From contig CM039505.1 of assembly GCA_022432975.1 (NCBI GenBank), positions 53,543,749 to 53,607,748 on the forward strand: a DNA stretch of 64,000 nucleotides, given 5' to 3'. Position 1 is the first letter of the stretch. Each line of letters begins with the position of its first letter. A program made the translations under genes and the position numbers. The notes under the pieces were generated by a model that made no database searches, was not told the origin of the DNA, and saw only the letters and a program-made list of their open reading frames with translations. This document shows, one piece after another, positions 46,574 through 57,900 of the stretch. This stretch comes from Begonia masoniana. Lineage: Eukaryota; Streptophyta; Magnoliopsida; Cucurbitales; Begoniaceae.

Positions 46574-47449
46574 TGATATGAACCTAAGATATTAGAGATC
46601 TTAGACCCAACACGCAATACGGAATTCAAAGGGAATAATGCCTTTATTGATTCGAAAGAATAAGAAGAAGGAACTTGACCCCAATCGATAGATAGCGATG
46701 GAACCAAAGTTATCAGAAAAAGTAGCTAGACCCGAACCAAACTCGTTGGTTGAACCTAAGCTATCAAGTTCGATCTTTTCAAGAATACACTTGAAGAAGA
46801 TCAAGTTCTAATCCAAGAACTCAAGAAGAGAATTATAAGGATCTCACCTCAAAGCAAAAGCTTAATAAAAATCAATTCATTCAAAAGTCCCTAAAATCTA
46901 TTACAAGCCTCCCTTAAATAGGCAAAGGGATAAAACTAATAAGGTAATAACATAATTAGAAATAATCAAAATATCCTAATTAGACAATAGGAAAGTTTCC
47001 AAAAATAAGAGAAGGAAAATTGGAAAGTGGTGCAAGTGGATGGTGGCCGCGGAACTTAGGTTTAAGTAACGTGAGTCTCGAGTTTAATTCAGATTGTGGG
47101 CCTAGCCCAATGGTGTGGCACTTGTAAGAACTTTGAAGTTAAAAACTCTTGGGCTAGAGTAGTGCCATGTTGGGTGACCATGTGGGAAGTCTTTATTTTT
47201 GAGACTTCGTTTTGGGCTTCGTTTTGGGCTTCTTTTCCAGTCCTTGCTTCTTCATCAACACTTAGTAATATTATTGCTCGTTGCACATTTTGTGATGATT
47301 CCTTTTCTTGGATGTCTTTGATTAAAATTTGTAGTCTTTTGTTTATTTTCTTCGTTCTTGATCTCGTCATTGGTCCTCCTATATTCATCAATGGATCTTG
47401 GCTCCCTATTGCTTCTTGATTGTCCTTAGTTGCTCCTTTGACTACATCA
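46574..47449 (-). repeat. Element B 3' LTR (876 bp)
   Basis: Minus strand starts TGATGTAGT at 47,449 after the purine tract and ends at TGATATG on the plus strand (46,574). A TATTTAAG box on the minus strand lies at about 46,914. It contains the 3' end of the pol frame (stop at 47,089). Confidence 0.93.
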
Positions 47450-48534
47450 TTCCCTCCCTCTTCGAAAAGATTCGTCCTCGAATCTGCATCAAACAAAGAT
47501 AAGTCACTAACATTAAAAGTAGCGCTTACATTACCATATTCGCTCGGTAAGTCAATCTTATAAGCATTGTCATTGATGCGTTCCAACACTTGGAAGGGAC
47601 CGTCTCCTCGCGGTTGTAATTTATTCTTTCTCCGCTCCGCAAATCTCTCCTTTCGTAGATGCACCCAAACCCAATCTCCGGGTTCAAAAATGATTTCTTT
47701 TCTACTCTTGTTGGCTTGTCGCGCATAGTGCTCGTTCTTTTGTATAATGTTTTCTCGAACCTTCGAGTGTAATTCTCTTACGAATTCAGCCTTTCTTTTT
47801 CCATTTAAATCAACCAATTCATTAGAAGGTAACGGTAATAAATCAAGCGGTGTAAGAGGGTTAAAGCCATACACAATTTCAAATGGTGAGTAAGAAGTAG
47901 TAGAATGAACAACTCTATTGTAAGCGAACTCAACATGTGGCAAGCAATTTTCCCATTGTTTTAAATTCTTAGAAATTATTGCTCTCAACAAAGTAGATAA
48001 AGTTCGATTCACTACCTCGGTTTGTCCATCCGTTTGGGGGTGTGCCACGGTGGAAAACAACAATTTTGTACCTAGCTTATTCCATAAGGTTCTCCAAAAG
48101 TGACTTAGAAACTTCACATCCCTATCACTAACAATTGTTCTAGGTAATCCATGTAAACGCACAATTTCTTTAAAAAATAAATCCGCTATATGTGTAGCAT
48201 CATTAGTTTTAGAACATGCTATAAAATGTGCCATTTTACTAAATCGATCCACAACCACAAAAATACTATCCTTACCTCCTTGTGTTCTTGGTAAACCTAA
48301 CACAAAGTCCATGGAAATATCCGTCCAAGGGTGCTCGGGCACGGGTAAAGGACTATACAATCCATATGGTTTGATCTTTGACTTTGCCTTCCTACATTCA
48401 ATGCATCTTTCACAAATAGTTATAACATCATGCTTCATTTTTGGCCAAAAGAAATGTTCTATCAAGACATTCAAAGTTTTGTCAATTCCAAAGTGTCCCA
48501 TTAATCCTCCACCATGTGTTTCTCTAACAAGCAA
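47089..48534 (-). CDS. pol: Element B integrase, C-terminus encoded in the LTR
   Basis: A 481-codon frame entered by readthrough from the upstream pol frame after a frameshift near 48,650; it begins mid-protein (codon TTG), not at a true start. The zinc region has [12 protein letters not shown] and CERCIECRK (C44, C47). Catalytic residues are D76 (SMDFVLGL), D137 (VSDRDVKF) and E173 ([11 protein letters not shown]), with the usual 35 residues between the last two. The C-terminal domain has [18 protein letters not shown] and [19 protein letters not shown]. From about residue 362 the coding DNA is also 3' LTR; this tail has [15 protein letters not shown], equivalent to the CRM-type C-terminal motif region. 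No classical chromodomain. In CRM elements that tail is thought to guide insertion to centromeres. Confidence 0.88.
   Translation of the reverse strand: MLVRETHGGGLMGHFGIDKTLNVLIEHFFWPKMKHDVITICERCIECRKAKSKIKPYGLYSPLPVPEHPWTDISMDFVLGLPRTQGGKDSIFVVVDRFSKMAHFIACSKTNDATHIADLFFKEIVRLHGLPRTIVSDRDVKFLSHFWRTLWNKLGTKLLFSTVAHPQTDGQTEVVNRTLSTLLRAIISKNLKQWENCLPHVEFAYNRVVHSTTSYSPFEIVYGFNPLTPLDLLPLPSNELVDLNGKRKAEFVRELHSKVRENIIQKNEHYARQANKSRKEIIFEPGDWVWVHLRKERFAERRKNKLQPRGDGPFQVLERINDNAYKIDLPSEYGNVSATFNVSDLSLFDADSRTNLFEEGGNDVVKGATKDNQEAIGSQDPLMNIGGPMTRSRTKKINKRLQILIKDIQEKESSQNVQRAIILLSVDEEARTGKEAQNEAQNEVSKIKTSHMVTQHGTTLAQEFLTSKFLQVPHHWARPTI
47450..47464 (-). other. Element B polypurine tract
   Basis: Minus-strand CGAAGAGGGAGGGAA directly precedes the LTR start TGATGTAGT. 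It lies inside the pol coding frame, as in CRM elements. Confidence 0.8.
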
Positions 48535-48650
48535 TTCACGTAATGAGCATTTAGGTATACAAAGTTTATCCTTTCGAAATAAATACCCATCATGTCTATA
48601 ATAATCAGCACATGCAATTTTCTCACAATCTCTCCATACATGACAAAAAT

Positions 48651-51284
48651 CTATATCGATTCATACAAATCCTTAATAAATTCAAATCCTAACAATTTAG
48701 ATTGTAGAGAAGTGATTAAAACGTACCTCCTTGACAACGCATCAGCGACTACGTTGTCTTTACCTTTTTTGTAATGGATGACATATGGAAAGGTCTCGAT
48801 GAATTCCATCCACTTGGCGTGCCTCTTGTGCAATTTACCTTGTGACTTTAGGTGCTTCAAACTCTCGTGATCGGAATGAATAATAAACTCCTTGGGCCAC
48901 AAGTAGTGTTGCCATGTTTGTAACGTCCTTACCAAAGCATAGAGTTCCTTGTCATATGTTGGATAATTTAATGCCGCTCCACTAAGCTTTTCACTGAAGT
49001 AAGCAATCGGCTTCATTTCCTGCATCAAAACACCTCCAATTCCCTTTCCCGACGCGTCACATTCGATTTCAAATGTTTTATCAAAATTTGGTAAAACTAG
49101 AAGGGGAGCATTAGTTAGTTTCTCTTTTAACAAATTAAACGCTTTGTCATGTACTTCGGTCCAGTTAAATGCAATATTCTTTTTAACTAACTCATTCATA
49201 GGTGCCGCAATAGTGCTAAAGTCTCTTACAAATCTCCTATAAAAGCTAGCCAAGCCATGAAAGCTACGTACCTCATTTGCATTCTTTGGTGTGGGCCATT
49301 CCTTGATTGCTCTTATCTTTTCCTCATCTACGGATACCCCCTTTGAGCTAACTACAAAACCAAGGAAAACTACCGATTCCATGCAAAAGGTACACTTTTT
49401 AAGATTAGCATACAATAGATTCGATTTTAACACACTAAATACAGATCTCAAATGCTTAACATGTTCGTCAAGTGACTTACTATACACCAAAATATCATCA
49501 AAGTAGACCACAACAAATTTTCCAATAAATTGCCTTAAAACATGATTCATCAATCTCATAAACGTGCTCGGTGCATTAGATAGTCCAAACGGCATAACCA
49601 ACCATTCATAAAGACCATATTTTGTTTTAAAAGCTGTTTTCCATTCATCTCCTTGTTTCATGCGAATTTGATAATATCCATTCTTTAAATCAATTTTGGA
49701 AAACATACATGCACCATACAGTTCATCAAGCATATCATCAAGACGAGGAATAGGGTGTCGATACTTTACCGTAATTTTATTTACCGCTCGACAATCGACG
49801 CACATTCTCCAAGTGCCGTCCTTTTTTGGAACCAAAATAACCGGAACCGAGCATGGGCTAAGACTCTCCTTCACTAGGCCTTTCTCTACCAACTCATCTA
49901 CTTGCCTTTGAATTTCCTTGGTTTCCTCTGGATTTGCTCGGTATGCGGGTCGGTTTGGGATCGTCGCTCCGGGGATGAAATCGATTTGATGCTCGATTCC
50001 CCTAAGTGGGGGAACTCCTTTAGGTAATTCCTCTGGAAATATGTCTTCAAATTCCTGCAAAAGAGAGGTAACACTTATGGGAAGAGAATTTGTTAGTTCG
50101 TTAGTGGAAAAATAAACATCTTTGTAGAGTAACAAAATCATCTCCTCACCTTTCCTCACAAGTCCACTCTTTTTTCTCTCTTCTCCCTCGTTTCTTTTCC
50201 CTTCCTCCAATTTCTTTTCTTCCTCTTTGTCTTTTTTGCTCTCTTTATTTATGACTTTTCTCTCATCGGCTTTTTTGTCTCCTCTTTCTTTTTCGCCTTT
50301 TTTCTTCTCTTCTTTCATGCTTGAATTTTCGACTACGCCATTTTTGTCATTTTGGATCTCTTTGGCAATCCTCTCTTGATCCAAGCTTGCTTCCCACGGT
50401 GGTAATGGTTTTAGTATTACCAACCTCCCATTTTGAGTAAGCGAATACTCATTTTTGTAGCCGTTATGCTTAACCGTTCTATCATATTGCCATGGTCTCC
50501 CCAATAGGATGTGAGTTGCTTGCATTGGCACTACGTCACACAAAATCTCATCTTTGTACTTTCCGATTGATAATGTGATGTTTACTTGTCTTGTTACCTT
50601 AATTTCGCCACAATCGCTCAACCATTGCAATTTGTACGGCTTTGGGTGTCGCTTGGTTTGCAAATTTAACTTTTGGACCAATAATGTACTAGCCACGTTT
50701 GTGCAACTTCCGCTATCGATGATCATGCTACATACCTTGTTGTTGACATGACACCTAGTATGAAAGATGTTTTCCCTTTGGGCTTTGTCGTCGTCCTCCT
50801 TAATTTGTACACTTAAGGCTCTCCTTGTGACTAATAAATCTCCTTTGACCGGTTCCTCCACGTCTACGTCACTACAATCTTCGAGTGATGGCATCTCGTT
50901 ATCGCTTGAACTCACACTTTCTATATCACCATTCTCTAAAAAGACCATTGCACGCTTATTGGGACAATTTGATGCAATGTGCCCAATTCCTTGGCATCGA
51001 TAACACTTGACTTCTCTAGTCCGAGTTAGTGTTGGAACCTCGCTCTTTCCTTTAGGTGGGTTGAAGTTATTAGCGACGATTTTTCCTTTGTGGTCCTCCC
51101 TCGGGTTTGGCTTCTCTCCTTTCCAATTTGGTTTCCACGAACTATTTGACGCTGTGTTTACCTTTGCACTTTTCTTGGCATTTAGTTGTCGTTCGATTTT
51201 GATCGCCTTGTGTAGTAATTCCTCCATGTCCAAATAGTGTTGTAAATCTACTATGTCGGCAATCTCTCGATTAAGTCCTCCCAC
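48651..51284 (-). CDS. gag-pol: Element B gag C-terminus, protease, RT and RNase H
   Basis: An 877-codon frame; the start shown is internal to gag. The CCHC knuckle [14 protein letters not shown] is at residues 94-107. The protease core IIDSGSC has its aspartate at residue 190. A highly charged Lys/Glu-rich insert lies at about 325-380 between protease and RT. RT shows the [20 protein letters not shown] entry (about 416-435), [13 protein letters not shown] (493-505) and YFDD (594-597). RNase H follows from about 690 with [25 protein letters not shown] and SDHESLKHL, ending ADALSRR. The frame ends ESI and stop at 48,651; integrase continues in another frame, so a single indel separates them. 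All catalytic motifs are intact. Confidence 0.9.
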   Translation of the reverse strand: MGGLNREIADIVDLQHYLDMEELLHKAIKIERQLNAKKSAKVNTASNSSWKPNWKGEKPNPREDHKGKIVANNFNPPKGKSEVPTLTRTREVKCYRCQGIGHIASNCPNKRAMVFLENGDIESVSSSDNEMPSLEDCSDVDVEEPVKGDLLVTRRALSVQIKEDDDKAQRENIFHTRCHVNNKVCSMIIDSGSCTNVASTLLVQKLNLQTKRHPKPYKLQWLSDCGEIKVTRQVNITLSIGKYKDEILCDVVPMQATHILLGRPWQYDRTVKHNGYKNEYSLTQNGRLVILKPLPPWEASLDQERIAKEIQNDKNGVVENSSMKEEKKKGEKERGDKKADERKVINKESKKDKEEEKKLEEGKRNEGEERKKSGLVRKGEEMILLLYKDVYFSTNELTNSLPISVTSLLQEFEDIFPEELPKGVPPLRGIEHQIDFIPGATIPNRPAYRANPEETKEIQRQVDELVEKGLVKESLSPCSVPVILVPKKDGTWRMCVDCRAVNKITVKYRHPIPRLDDMLDELYGACMFSKIDLKNGYYQIRMKQGDEWKTAFKTKYGLYEWLVMPFGLSNAPSTFMRLMNHVLRQFIGKFVVVYFDDILVYSKSLDEHVKHLRSVFSVLKSNLLYANLKKCTFCMESVVFLGFVVSSKGVSVDEEKIRAIKEWPTPKNANEVRSFHGLASFYRRFVRDFSTIAAPMNELVKKNIAFNWTEVHDKAFNLLKEKLTNAPLLVLPNFDKTFEIECDASGKGIGGVLMQEMKPIAYFSEKLSGAALNYPTYDKELYALVRTLQTWQHYLWPKEFIIHSDHESLKHLKSQGKLHKRHAKWMEFIETFPYVIHYKKGKDNVVADALSRRYVLITSLQSKLLGFEFIKDLYESI

Positions 51285-51720
51285 AACCTTGCCATTGTGG
51301 CTTCTCCATCCTCGTTAACATCGGCCTTTATCATGGCCATCTCCATTTCTTTATAATACTCCTCCACACTTTTATATCCTTGAGTAAGACCTTGAAGTTT
51401 CCGACACAAATCCCTATAGTAATATGATGGGACGTACCTTTTCTCATAATTGTTTTTACACTTCCCATGTGCGGATTGGGGTTTTCTCCGTTTCGTCTCC
51501 GAGTTTTGACTAGTTGATCCCACCAAATGCTGGCATAATCGGTGAACTCCATTGTGACCAACCTAACCTTTTTTTCCTCCGTGTAGTTTCGATACTCGAG
51601 TAAAGAATCGACTTTCCTTTCCCATTCCAAATAGGCTTCGGGATCACTTTTCCCTTGAAAGGCTGGGGTGTTAACCTTGTTATCACTAAGATCTCCATCT
51701 TTTTTCGATTTTTTTTTTTT
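51251..51720 (-). pseudogene. gag: Element B gag N-terminal half, two frameshifts
   Basis: The capsid-like domain is split over two frames: 51,630-51,331 with VDSLLEYRNYTEEKKVRLVTMEF and SIWWDQLVKTRR, and 51,526-51,251 with YYRDLCRKLQGLTQGYKSVEEYY. The second connects by another shift at about 51,284 to the long frame below it ([14 protein letters not shown]). Upstream, the reading frame enters an A-rich TCG repeat, so the original start codon is not identifiable. Confidence 0.75.
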
Positions 51721-52068
51721 TCGATTTTTTTTTTTTTTCGATTTTTTTTTTTTTTTTGAATTTTCGGAATTTTTTTTTTTTTTGAATTTTCGGAATTTTT
51801 TTTTTTTTCGATTTTTTTTTTTTTCGATTTTTTTTTTTTTCGATTTTTTTTTTTTTGTTTTTTTTTTTTTCGATTTTTTTTTTTTTTTTTTGAATTTTCG
51901 GAATTTTTTTTTTTTTCGATTTTTTTTTTTTTCGATTTTTTTTTTTTTTTCGATTTTTTTTTTTTTCGATTTTTTTTTTTTTTCGATTTTTTTTTTTTTT
52001 CGATTTTTTTTTTTTTCGATTTTTTTTTTTTTTTCGATTTTTTTTTTTTTCGATTTTTTTTTTTTTTC

Positions 52069-52100
<32 letters not shown>
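51700..52100. repeat. (A12-16 TCG)n repeat in element B
   Basis: On the plus strand about 17 CGA triplets are separated by T runs of mostly 11-16, with three GAATTTTCGGAATT variants mixed in. It lies at the leader/gag border of element B. A smaller block with the same GAATTTTCGGAATT motif is at 52,757-52,822. The long Lys-rich (minus, 201 codons) and Phe-rich (plus, 157 codons) frames here result from the repeat and are not genes. Confidence 0.9.
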
Positions 52101-52144
52101 CAATAAATAATGCAATGGTAAATTGCGAAATAAAAATCTAAATA

Positions 52145-52284
52145 ACTGAATTGAAATGCGGAAATTTAAATGACTGAATTGAAATGCGGAAATTTAAATG
52201 ACTGAATTGAAATGCGGAAATTTAAATGACTGAATTGAAATACAGAAATTTAAATAACTGAATTGAAATGCAGAAATTTAAATG
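52145..52284. repeat. Five tandem 28-bp repeats in element B leader
   Basis: Units begin ACTGAATTGAAATGCGG at 52,145, 52,173, 52,201, 52,229 and 52,257. The last two differ by point changes (TACAG, TGCAG). Non-coding; part of the untranslated leader. Confidence 0.92.
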
Positions 52285-52921
52285 GACCTCTCCTCTCCCT
52301 CACGTGTTTACACTCGTTCAATGTCACTTCACTCGTGTTTCGCTCGAAATTTTGACTTTTATAAGATAATCTCACACTCTTGTCTTTTACCACTCAATCT
52401 CTTCTTTAGGTTCTTAAAGTTAGAACCCAATCAAGATGTAATCCAACAAGTATAACGTGAAAATTTCAAACTTTCAAACTTAAAATCCAACTTTCGAGAA
52501 TAGATTAAAGTCAACCACTAAAGGTGTTTGCTAGAATCGATCTCTGGATATAACGTTTTGAGAAGCTTGAATAGTTTCCGGTTGTGAATCCTCGATACTA
52601 ATGAGGTATTCTCACGAATTTTTTTTGAAACCCGGCAAACTTGCAGAAATAGAAATCCGACTTGAGATTCGGATGCTAGGGTTCGAGACAAGCAAAGATA
52701 TGTCTTTCTCGATTGGCAGTACAAAAGAAGTTTCTCGTTATTAACAAACGAGAGCTTTTTTTTTTTTTTTTTTGAATTTTCGGAATTTTTTTTTTTTTTT
52801 TTTTTCGATTTTTTTTTTTTTTGAACTAAAACGAAAAATAGAATAATCGAAAGGTTTTGTGGAGAAGAAAAGAAGAATAACAAGAATGATAAAGATAGCT
52901 TCTTTGAATCGAAGAACCTTC
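52285..52921 (-). other. Element B leader, remaining part
   Basis: AT-rich DNA between primer site and repeats. No gene is supported; the 183-codon minus frame (53,069-52,518) spans LTR, primer site and leader and shows no family motif. A second T/CGA block is at 52,757-52,822. Confidence 0.6.
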
Positions 52922-52933
52922 GCTCTGATACCA
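52922..52933 (-). other. Element B primer-binding site
   Basis: Minus-strand TGGTATCAGAGC, two bases after the LTR end ATATCA. Initiator tRNA-Met type. Confidence 0.92.
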
Positions 52934-52935
52934 AA

Positions 52936-53812
52936 TGATATGAACCTAAGATATTAGAGATCTTAGACCCAACACGCAATACGGAATTCAAAGGGAATAA
53001 TGCCTTTATTGATTCAAAAGAATAAGAAGAAGGAACTTGACCCCAATCGATAGATAGCGATGGAACCAAAGTTATCAGAAAAAGTAGCTAGACCCGAACC
53101 AAACTCGTTGGTTGAACCTAAGCTATCAAGTTCGATCTTTTCAAGAATACACTTGAAGAAGATCAAGTTCTAATCCAAGAACTCAAGAAGAGAATTATAA
53201 GGATCTCACCTCAAAGCAAAAGCTTAATAAAAATCAATTCATTCAAAAGTCCCTAAAATCTATTACAAGCCTCCCTTAAATAGGCAAAGGGATAAAACTA
53301 ATAAGGTAATAACATAATTAGAAATAATCAAAATATCCTAATTAGACAATAGGAAAGTTTCCAAAAATAAGAGAAGGAAAATTGGAAAGTGGTGCAAGTG
53401 GATGGTGGCCGCGGAACTTAGGTTTAAGTAACGTGAGTCTCGAGTTTAATTCAGATTGTGGGCCTAGCCCAATGGTGTGGCACTTGTAAGAACTTTGAAG
53501 TTAAAAACTCTTGGGCTAGAGTAGTGCCATGTTGGGTGACCATGTGGGAAGTCTTTATTTTTGAGACTTCGTTTTGGGCTTCGTTTTGGGCTTCTTTTCC
53601 AGTCCTTGCTTCTTCATCAACACTTAGTAATATTATTGCTCGTTGCACATTTTGTGATGATTCCTTTTCTTGGATGTCTTTGATTAAAATTTGTAGTCTT
53701 TTGTTTATTTTCTTCGTTCTTGATCTCGTCATTGGTCCTCCTATATTCATCAATGGATCTTGGCTCCCTATTGCTTCTTGATTGTCCTTAGTTGCTCCTT
53801 ACAACTACATCA
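52936..53812 (-). repeat. Element B 5' LTR (877 bp)
   Basis: Nearly identical to 46,574-47,449; visible differences are G/A in TTGATTCRAAAG and a short change at TTGCTCCTT. As in the 3' LTR it contains the pol tail frame (53,753-53,451, 100 codons with [10 protein letters not shown]), here a non-expressed duplicate created by LTR copying. Confidence 0.93.
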
Positions 53813-56800
53813 GGGGTCTATGACGCTTATTCGGGTTCCTCAATACACGTCGTTGTCATCACTTCAAGTTAAACATTGAAGTGAAATGGATAACTTAGTT
53901 TCTACCACATGTCAATGTAACAGAAACTTTATTTGCCTTGATACTTTTCAGTTTGTTTGTGTCACAAATCAATTGAAGTGCGGTTCTTTATACTTCATCA
54001 AACGCTATTACTAAGTACTTAGTTACGGGTCCATGAAGCTTAGTGGGTCCCTCAATACACGGCTTCTCATCACCTTCAAGTTTAACTACAACATCGAAAG
54101 TTAAAGGATAACTTAGTTTCTACCACATGTCATGTAACAGGTAAACTTATTTGCTTGATACTTTCAGTTTGTTTTGCACAAATCCAATTGAAGTGAAGGT
54201 TTTTATACTCATCCAACGCATTAATAAGTCTTAGTTACGGGTCCATGAAGCTTACTTGGGTCCTCAATACACGTCGTGTCATCACTTCAAGTTAAAACAT
54301 TGAAAGTGAAATGGATAACTTGAGTTCTAACCACAAGTCATGTAACAGTAAACTCATTTGCTTGATACTTCAGTTCTTTTGTAACAAATCGATTGAAGTG
54401 AAGGTTCTTATACTTCATCAAACGCATTACTAAGTCTTAGTTACGCGTCCATGAAGCTTATTGGTCCTCAATACACGTCGTTGTCATCACTTCAAGTTAA
54501 AACATTGAAAGTGAAATAGGATAACTTAGGTTCTAACCACAAGTCATGTAACAGTAAACCTCATTGCTTGATACGTTCAGTTACTTTTGGAACAAATCGA
54601 TTGAAGTGAAGGTTCTTATACTTCATCAAACGCATTACTAAGTCTTAGTTACGCGTCCATGAAGCTTATTGGGTCTCAATACACGTCGTTGTCATCACTT
54701 CAAGTTAAACCTTGAAAGTGAAATGGATACTTAGGTTCCTAAACCACAAGTCATGTAACAGTAAACCTCATTGCTTGATACTTCAGTTCTTTTGGAACAA
54801 ATCGATTGAAGTGAAGGTTCTATACTTCATCAAACGCATTACTAAGTCTTAGTACGCGTCCATGAAGCTTATTGGGTCCTCAAGACACGTCGTTGTCATC
54901 ACTTCAAGTAAAAACATTGAACGTGAAATGGATAACTTAGGTTCTAACCACAAGTCATGTAACAGTAAACCATCATTTGCTTGATACGTTCAGTTCTTTT
55001 GGAACAAATCGATTGAAGTGAAGGTTCTTATACTTCATCAACGCATTACTAAGTCTTAGTTACGCGTCCATGAAGCTTATTGGATCCTCAATACACGTCG
55101 TTGTCATCACTTCAAGTTAAACATTGAACGTGAAATGGGATAACTTAGGTTTCTAACCACAAGTCATGTAACATAAACCTCATTTGCTTGATACGTTCAG
55201 TTCTTTTGGAACAAATCGATTGAAGTGAAGGTTCTTATACTTCATCAAACGCATTACTAAGTCTTAGTTACCGCCATAGAAGCTTATTGGTCCTCAATAC
55301 ACGTCGTTGTCATCACTTCAAGTTAAAACATTGAACGTGAAATGGATAACTTAGTTCTAACCCAAGTCATGTAACAGTAAACCTCATTTGCTTGATACGT
55401 TCAGTTCTTTTGGAACAAATCGATTGAAGTGAAGGTTCCTTATACTTCATCAAACGCATTACTAAGTCTTAGTTACGCGTCCATAAAGCTTATTGGGTCC
55501 TCAATACACGTCGTTGTCATCACTGTCAATTTAAAACATTGAACGTAAATGGATAACCTTAGGTTCTAACCACAAGTCATGTAACAGTAAACCTCATTTG
55601 CTTGATACGTTCAGTTCTATTGGAACAAATCGATTGAAGTGAAGGTTCTTATACTTCATCAAACGCATTACTAAGTCTTAGTTACGCGTCCATGAAGCTT
55701 ATTGGATCCTCAATACACGTCGTTGTCATCACTTCAAGTTAAAACATTGAAAGTGAAATGGATAACTTAGGTTCTAACCACAAGTCATGTAACAGTAAAC
55801 CTCATTTGCTTGATACGTTCAGTTCTTTTGTCACAAATCGATTGAAGTGAAGGTTCTTATACTTCATCAAACGCATTACTAAGTCTTAGTTACGCGTCCA
55901 TGAAGCTTATTGGGTCCTCAATACACGTCGTTGTCATCACTTCAAGTTAAAACATTGAACGTGAAATGGATAACTTAGGTTCTAACCACAAGTCATGTAA
56001 CAGTAAACATCATTTGCTTGATACGTTAAGTACTTTTGGAACAAATCGATTGAAGTGAAGGTTCTTATACTTCATCAAACGCATTACTAAGTCTTAGTTA
56101 CGCGTCCATGAAGCTTATTGGGTCCTCAATACACGTCGTTGTCATCACTTCAAGTTAAAACATTGAACGTGAAATAGATAACTTAGGTTCTAACCACAAG
56201 TCATGTAACAGTAAACATCATTTGCTTTATACGTTCAGTTCTTTGTAACAAATCGATTGAAGTGAAAGGTTCTTATACTTCATCAAACGCATTACTAAGT
56301 CTTAGTTACGCGTCCATGAAGCTTATTGGGTCCTCAATACACGTCGTTGTCATCACTTCAAGTTAAAACATTGAACGTGAAATGGATAACTTAGGTTCTA
56401 ACCCACAAGTCATTAACAGTAAACCCGCATTTGCTTGATCCGTTTAGTTCTTTTGGAACAAATCGATTGAAGTGAAGTTCTTATACTTCATCAAACGCAT
56501 TACTAAGTCTTAGTTACGCGTCCATGAACGCTTATTGGGTCCTCAATACACGTCGTTGTCATCACTCAAGTAAAAACATTGAAAGTGAAATGGATAATTA
56601 GGTTCTAACCACAAGTCATGCTAACAGTAAACCTCATTTGCTTGATACGTTCCATTCTTTTGGAACAAATCGATTGAAGTGAAGGTTCTTATACTTCATC
56701 AAACGCATTACTAAGTATTAGTTACGCGTCCATGAAGCTTATTGGGTCCTCAATACACGTCGTTGTCATCACTTCAAGTTAAACCTTGAAGGTGAAATGG

Positions 56801-57900
56801 ATAACTTAGGTTCTAACCACAAGTCATGTAACAGTAAACGTCATTTGCTTGATACGTTCATTTCTTTTGTAACAAATCGATTGAAGTGAAGGTTCTTATA
56901 CTTCATCAAACGCATTAACAAGTCTTAGTTACGCGTCCATGAAGCTTACTGGGTCCTCAAAACACGTCGTTGTCATCACTTTAATTTAAAACATTGAACG
57001 TGAAATGGATAACTTAGGTTCTAACCACAAGTCATGTAACAGTAAACCTCATTTGCTTGATACGTTCAGTTCTTTTGTAACAAATCGATTGAAGTGAAGG
57101 TTCTTATACTTCATCAAACGCATTACTAAGTCTTAGTTACGCGTCCATGAAGCTTATTGGGTCCTCAATACACGTCGTTGTCATCACTTCAAGTTAAACC
57201 TTGAAGGTGAAATGGATAACTTAGGTTCTAACCACAAGTCATGTAACAGTAAACCTCATTTGCTTGATACGTTCAGTTCTTTTGTAACAATCGATTGAAG
57301 TGAAGGTTCTTATACTTCATCAAACGCATTACTAAGTCTTAGTTACGCGTCCATGAAGCTTATTGGGTCCTCAATACACGTCGTTGTCATCACTTCAAGT
57401 TAAACCTTGAAGGTGAAATGGATAACTTAGGTTCTAACCACAAGTCATGTAACAGTAAACCTCATTTGCTTGATACGTTCAGTTCTTTTGTAACAATCGA
57501 TTGAAGTGAAGGTTCTTATACTTCATCAAACGCATTACTAAGTCTTAGTTACGCGTCCATGAAGCTTATTGGGTCCTCAATACACGTCGTTGTCATCACT
57601 TCAAGTTAAACCTTGAAGGTGAAATGGATAACTTAGGTTCTAACCACAAGTCATGTAACAGTAAACCTCATTTGCTTGATACGTTCAGTTCTTTTGTAAC
57701 AATCGATTGAAGTGAAGGTTCTTATACTTCATCAAACGCATTACTAAGTCTTAGTTACGCGTCCATGAAGCTTATTGGGTCCTCAATACACGTCGTTGTC
57801 ATCACTTCAAGTTAAACCTTGAAGGTGAAATGGATAACTTAGGTTCTAACCACAAGTCATGTAACAGTAAACCTCATTTGCTTGATACGTTCAGTTCTTT
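53813..57900. repeat. Satellite array, unit about 206 bp, homogeneous block
   Basis: About 20 units. The first two or three next to element B are noisy, the rest are regular. The last four repeat at 207, 206, 206 and 206 bases (starts of TACGTTCAGTTC at 57,061, 57,268, 57,474, 57,680 and 57,886) with almost no differences, which indicates recent amplification. Subtypes differ at CATTGAACGTG, CATTGAAAGTG or CCTTGAAGGTG and at TTTTGTAAC or TTTTGGAAC. Confidence 0.95.

Larger units (their letters stand above)
46574..53812 (-). mobile_element. Young CRM-like Ty3/gypsy element B in satellite
   Basis: The element is 7,239 bp with LTRs of 876 bp (46,574-47,449) and 877 bp (52,936-53,812) that differ at very few bases, so insertion is recent. 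In its own sense: LTR starting TGATGTAGT, primer site, AT-rich leader, gag, protease, RT, RNase H, integrase, purine tract GAAGAGGGAGGGAA, LTR ending ATATCA. GGGTC flanks the left side and GGGGTC the right, consistent with a 5-bp duplication of a satellite site. Pol extends about 120 codons into the 3' LTR, a trait known for CRM elements. Few frameshifts separate it from an intact coding plan. Confidence 0.9.

Noticed and set aside
51668..52141. Phe-rich (plus) and Lys-rich (minus) long frames
   Set aside because: Produced by the A/T-run TCG repeat, which contains no stop codons.
52518..53069. Minus-strand frame of 183 codons in element B
   Set aside because: It runs from LTR through the primer site into the leader; no motif, so not a gene.
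53451..53753. 100-codon frame with a [10 protein letters not shown] motif considered as a gene
   Set aside because: It is the pol tail duplicated in the 5' LTR; it has no start context and no upstream pol.
53813..57900. Regular repeats considered as a CRISPR-like array
   Set aside because: The whole 206-bp unit repeats with no unique spacers; it is a plant satellite.
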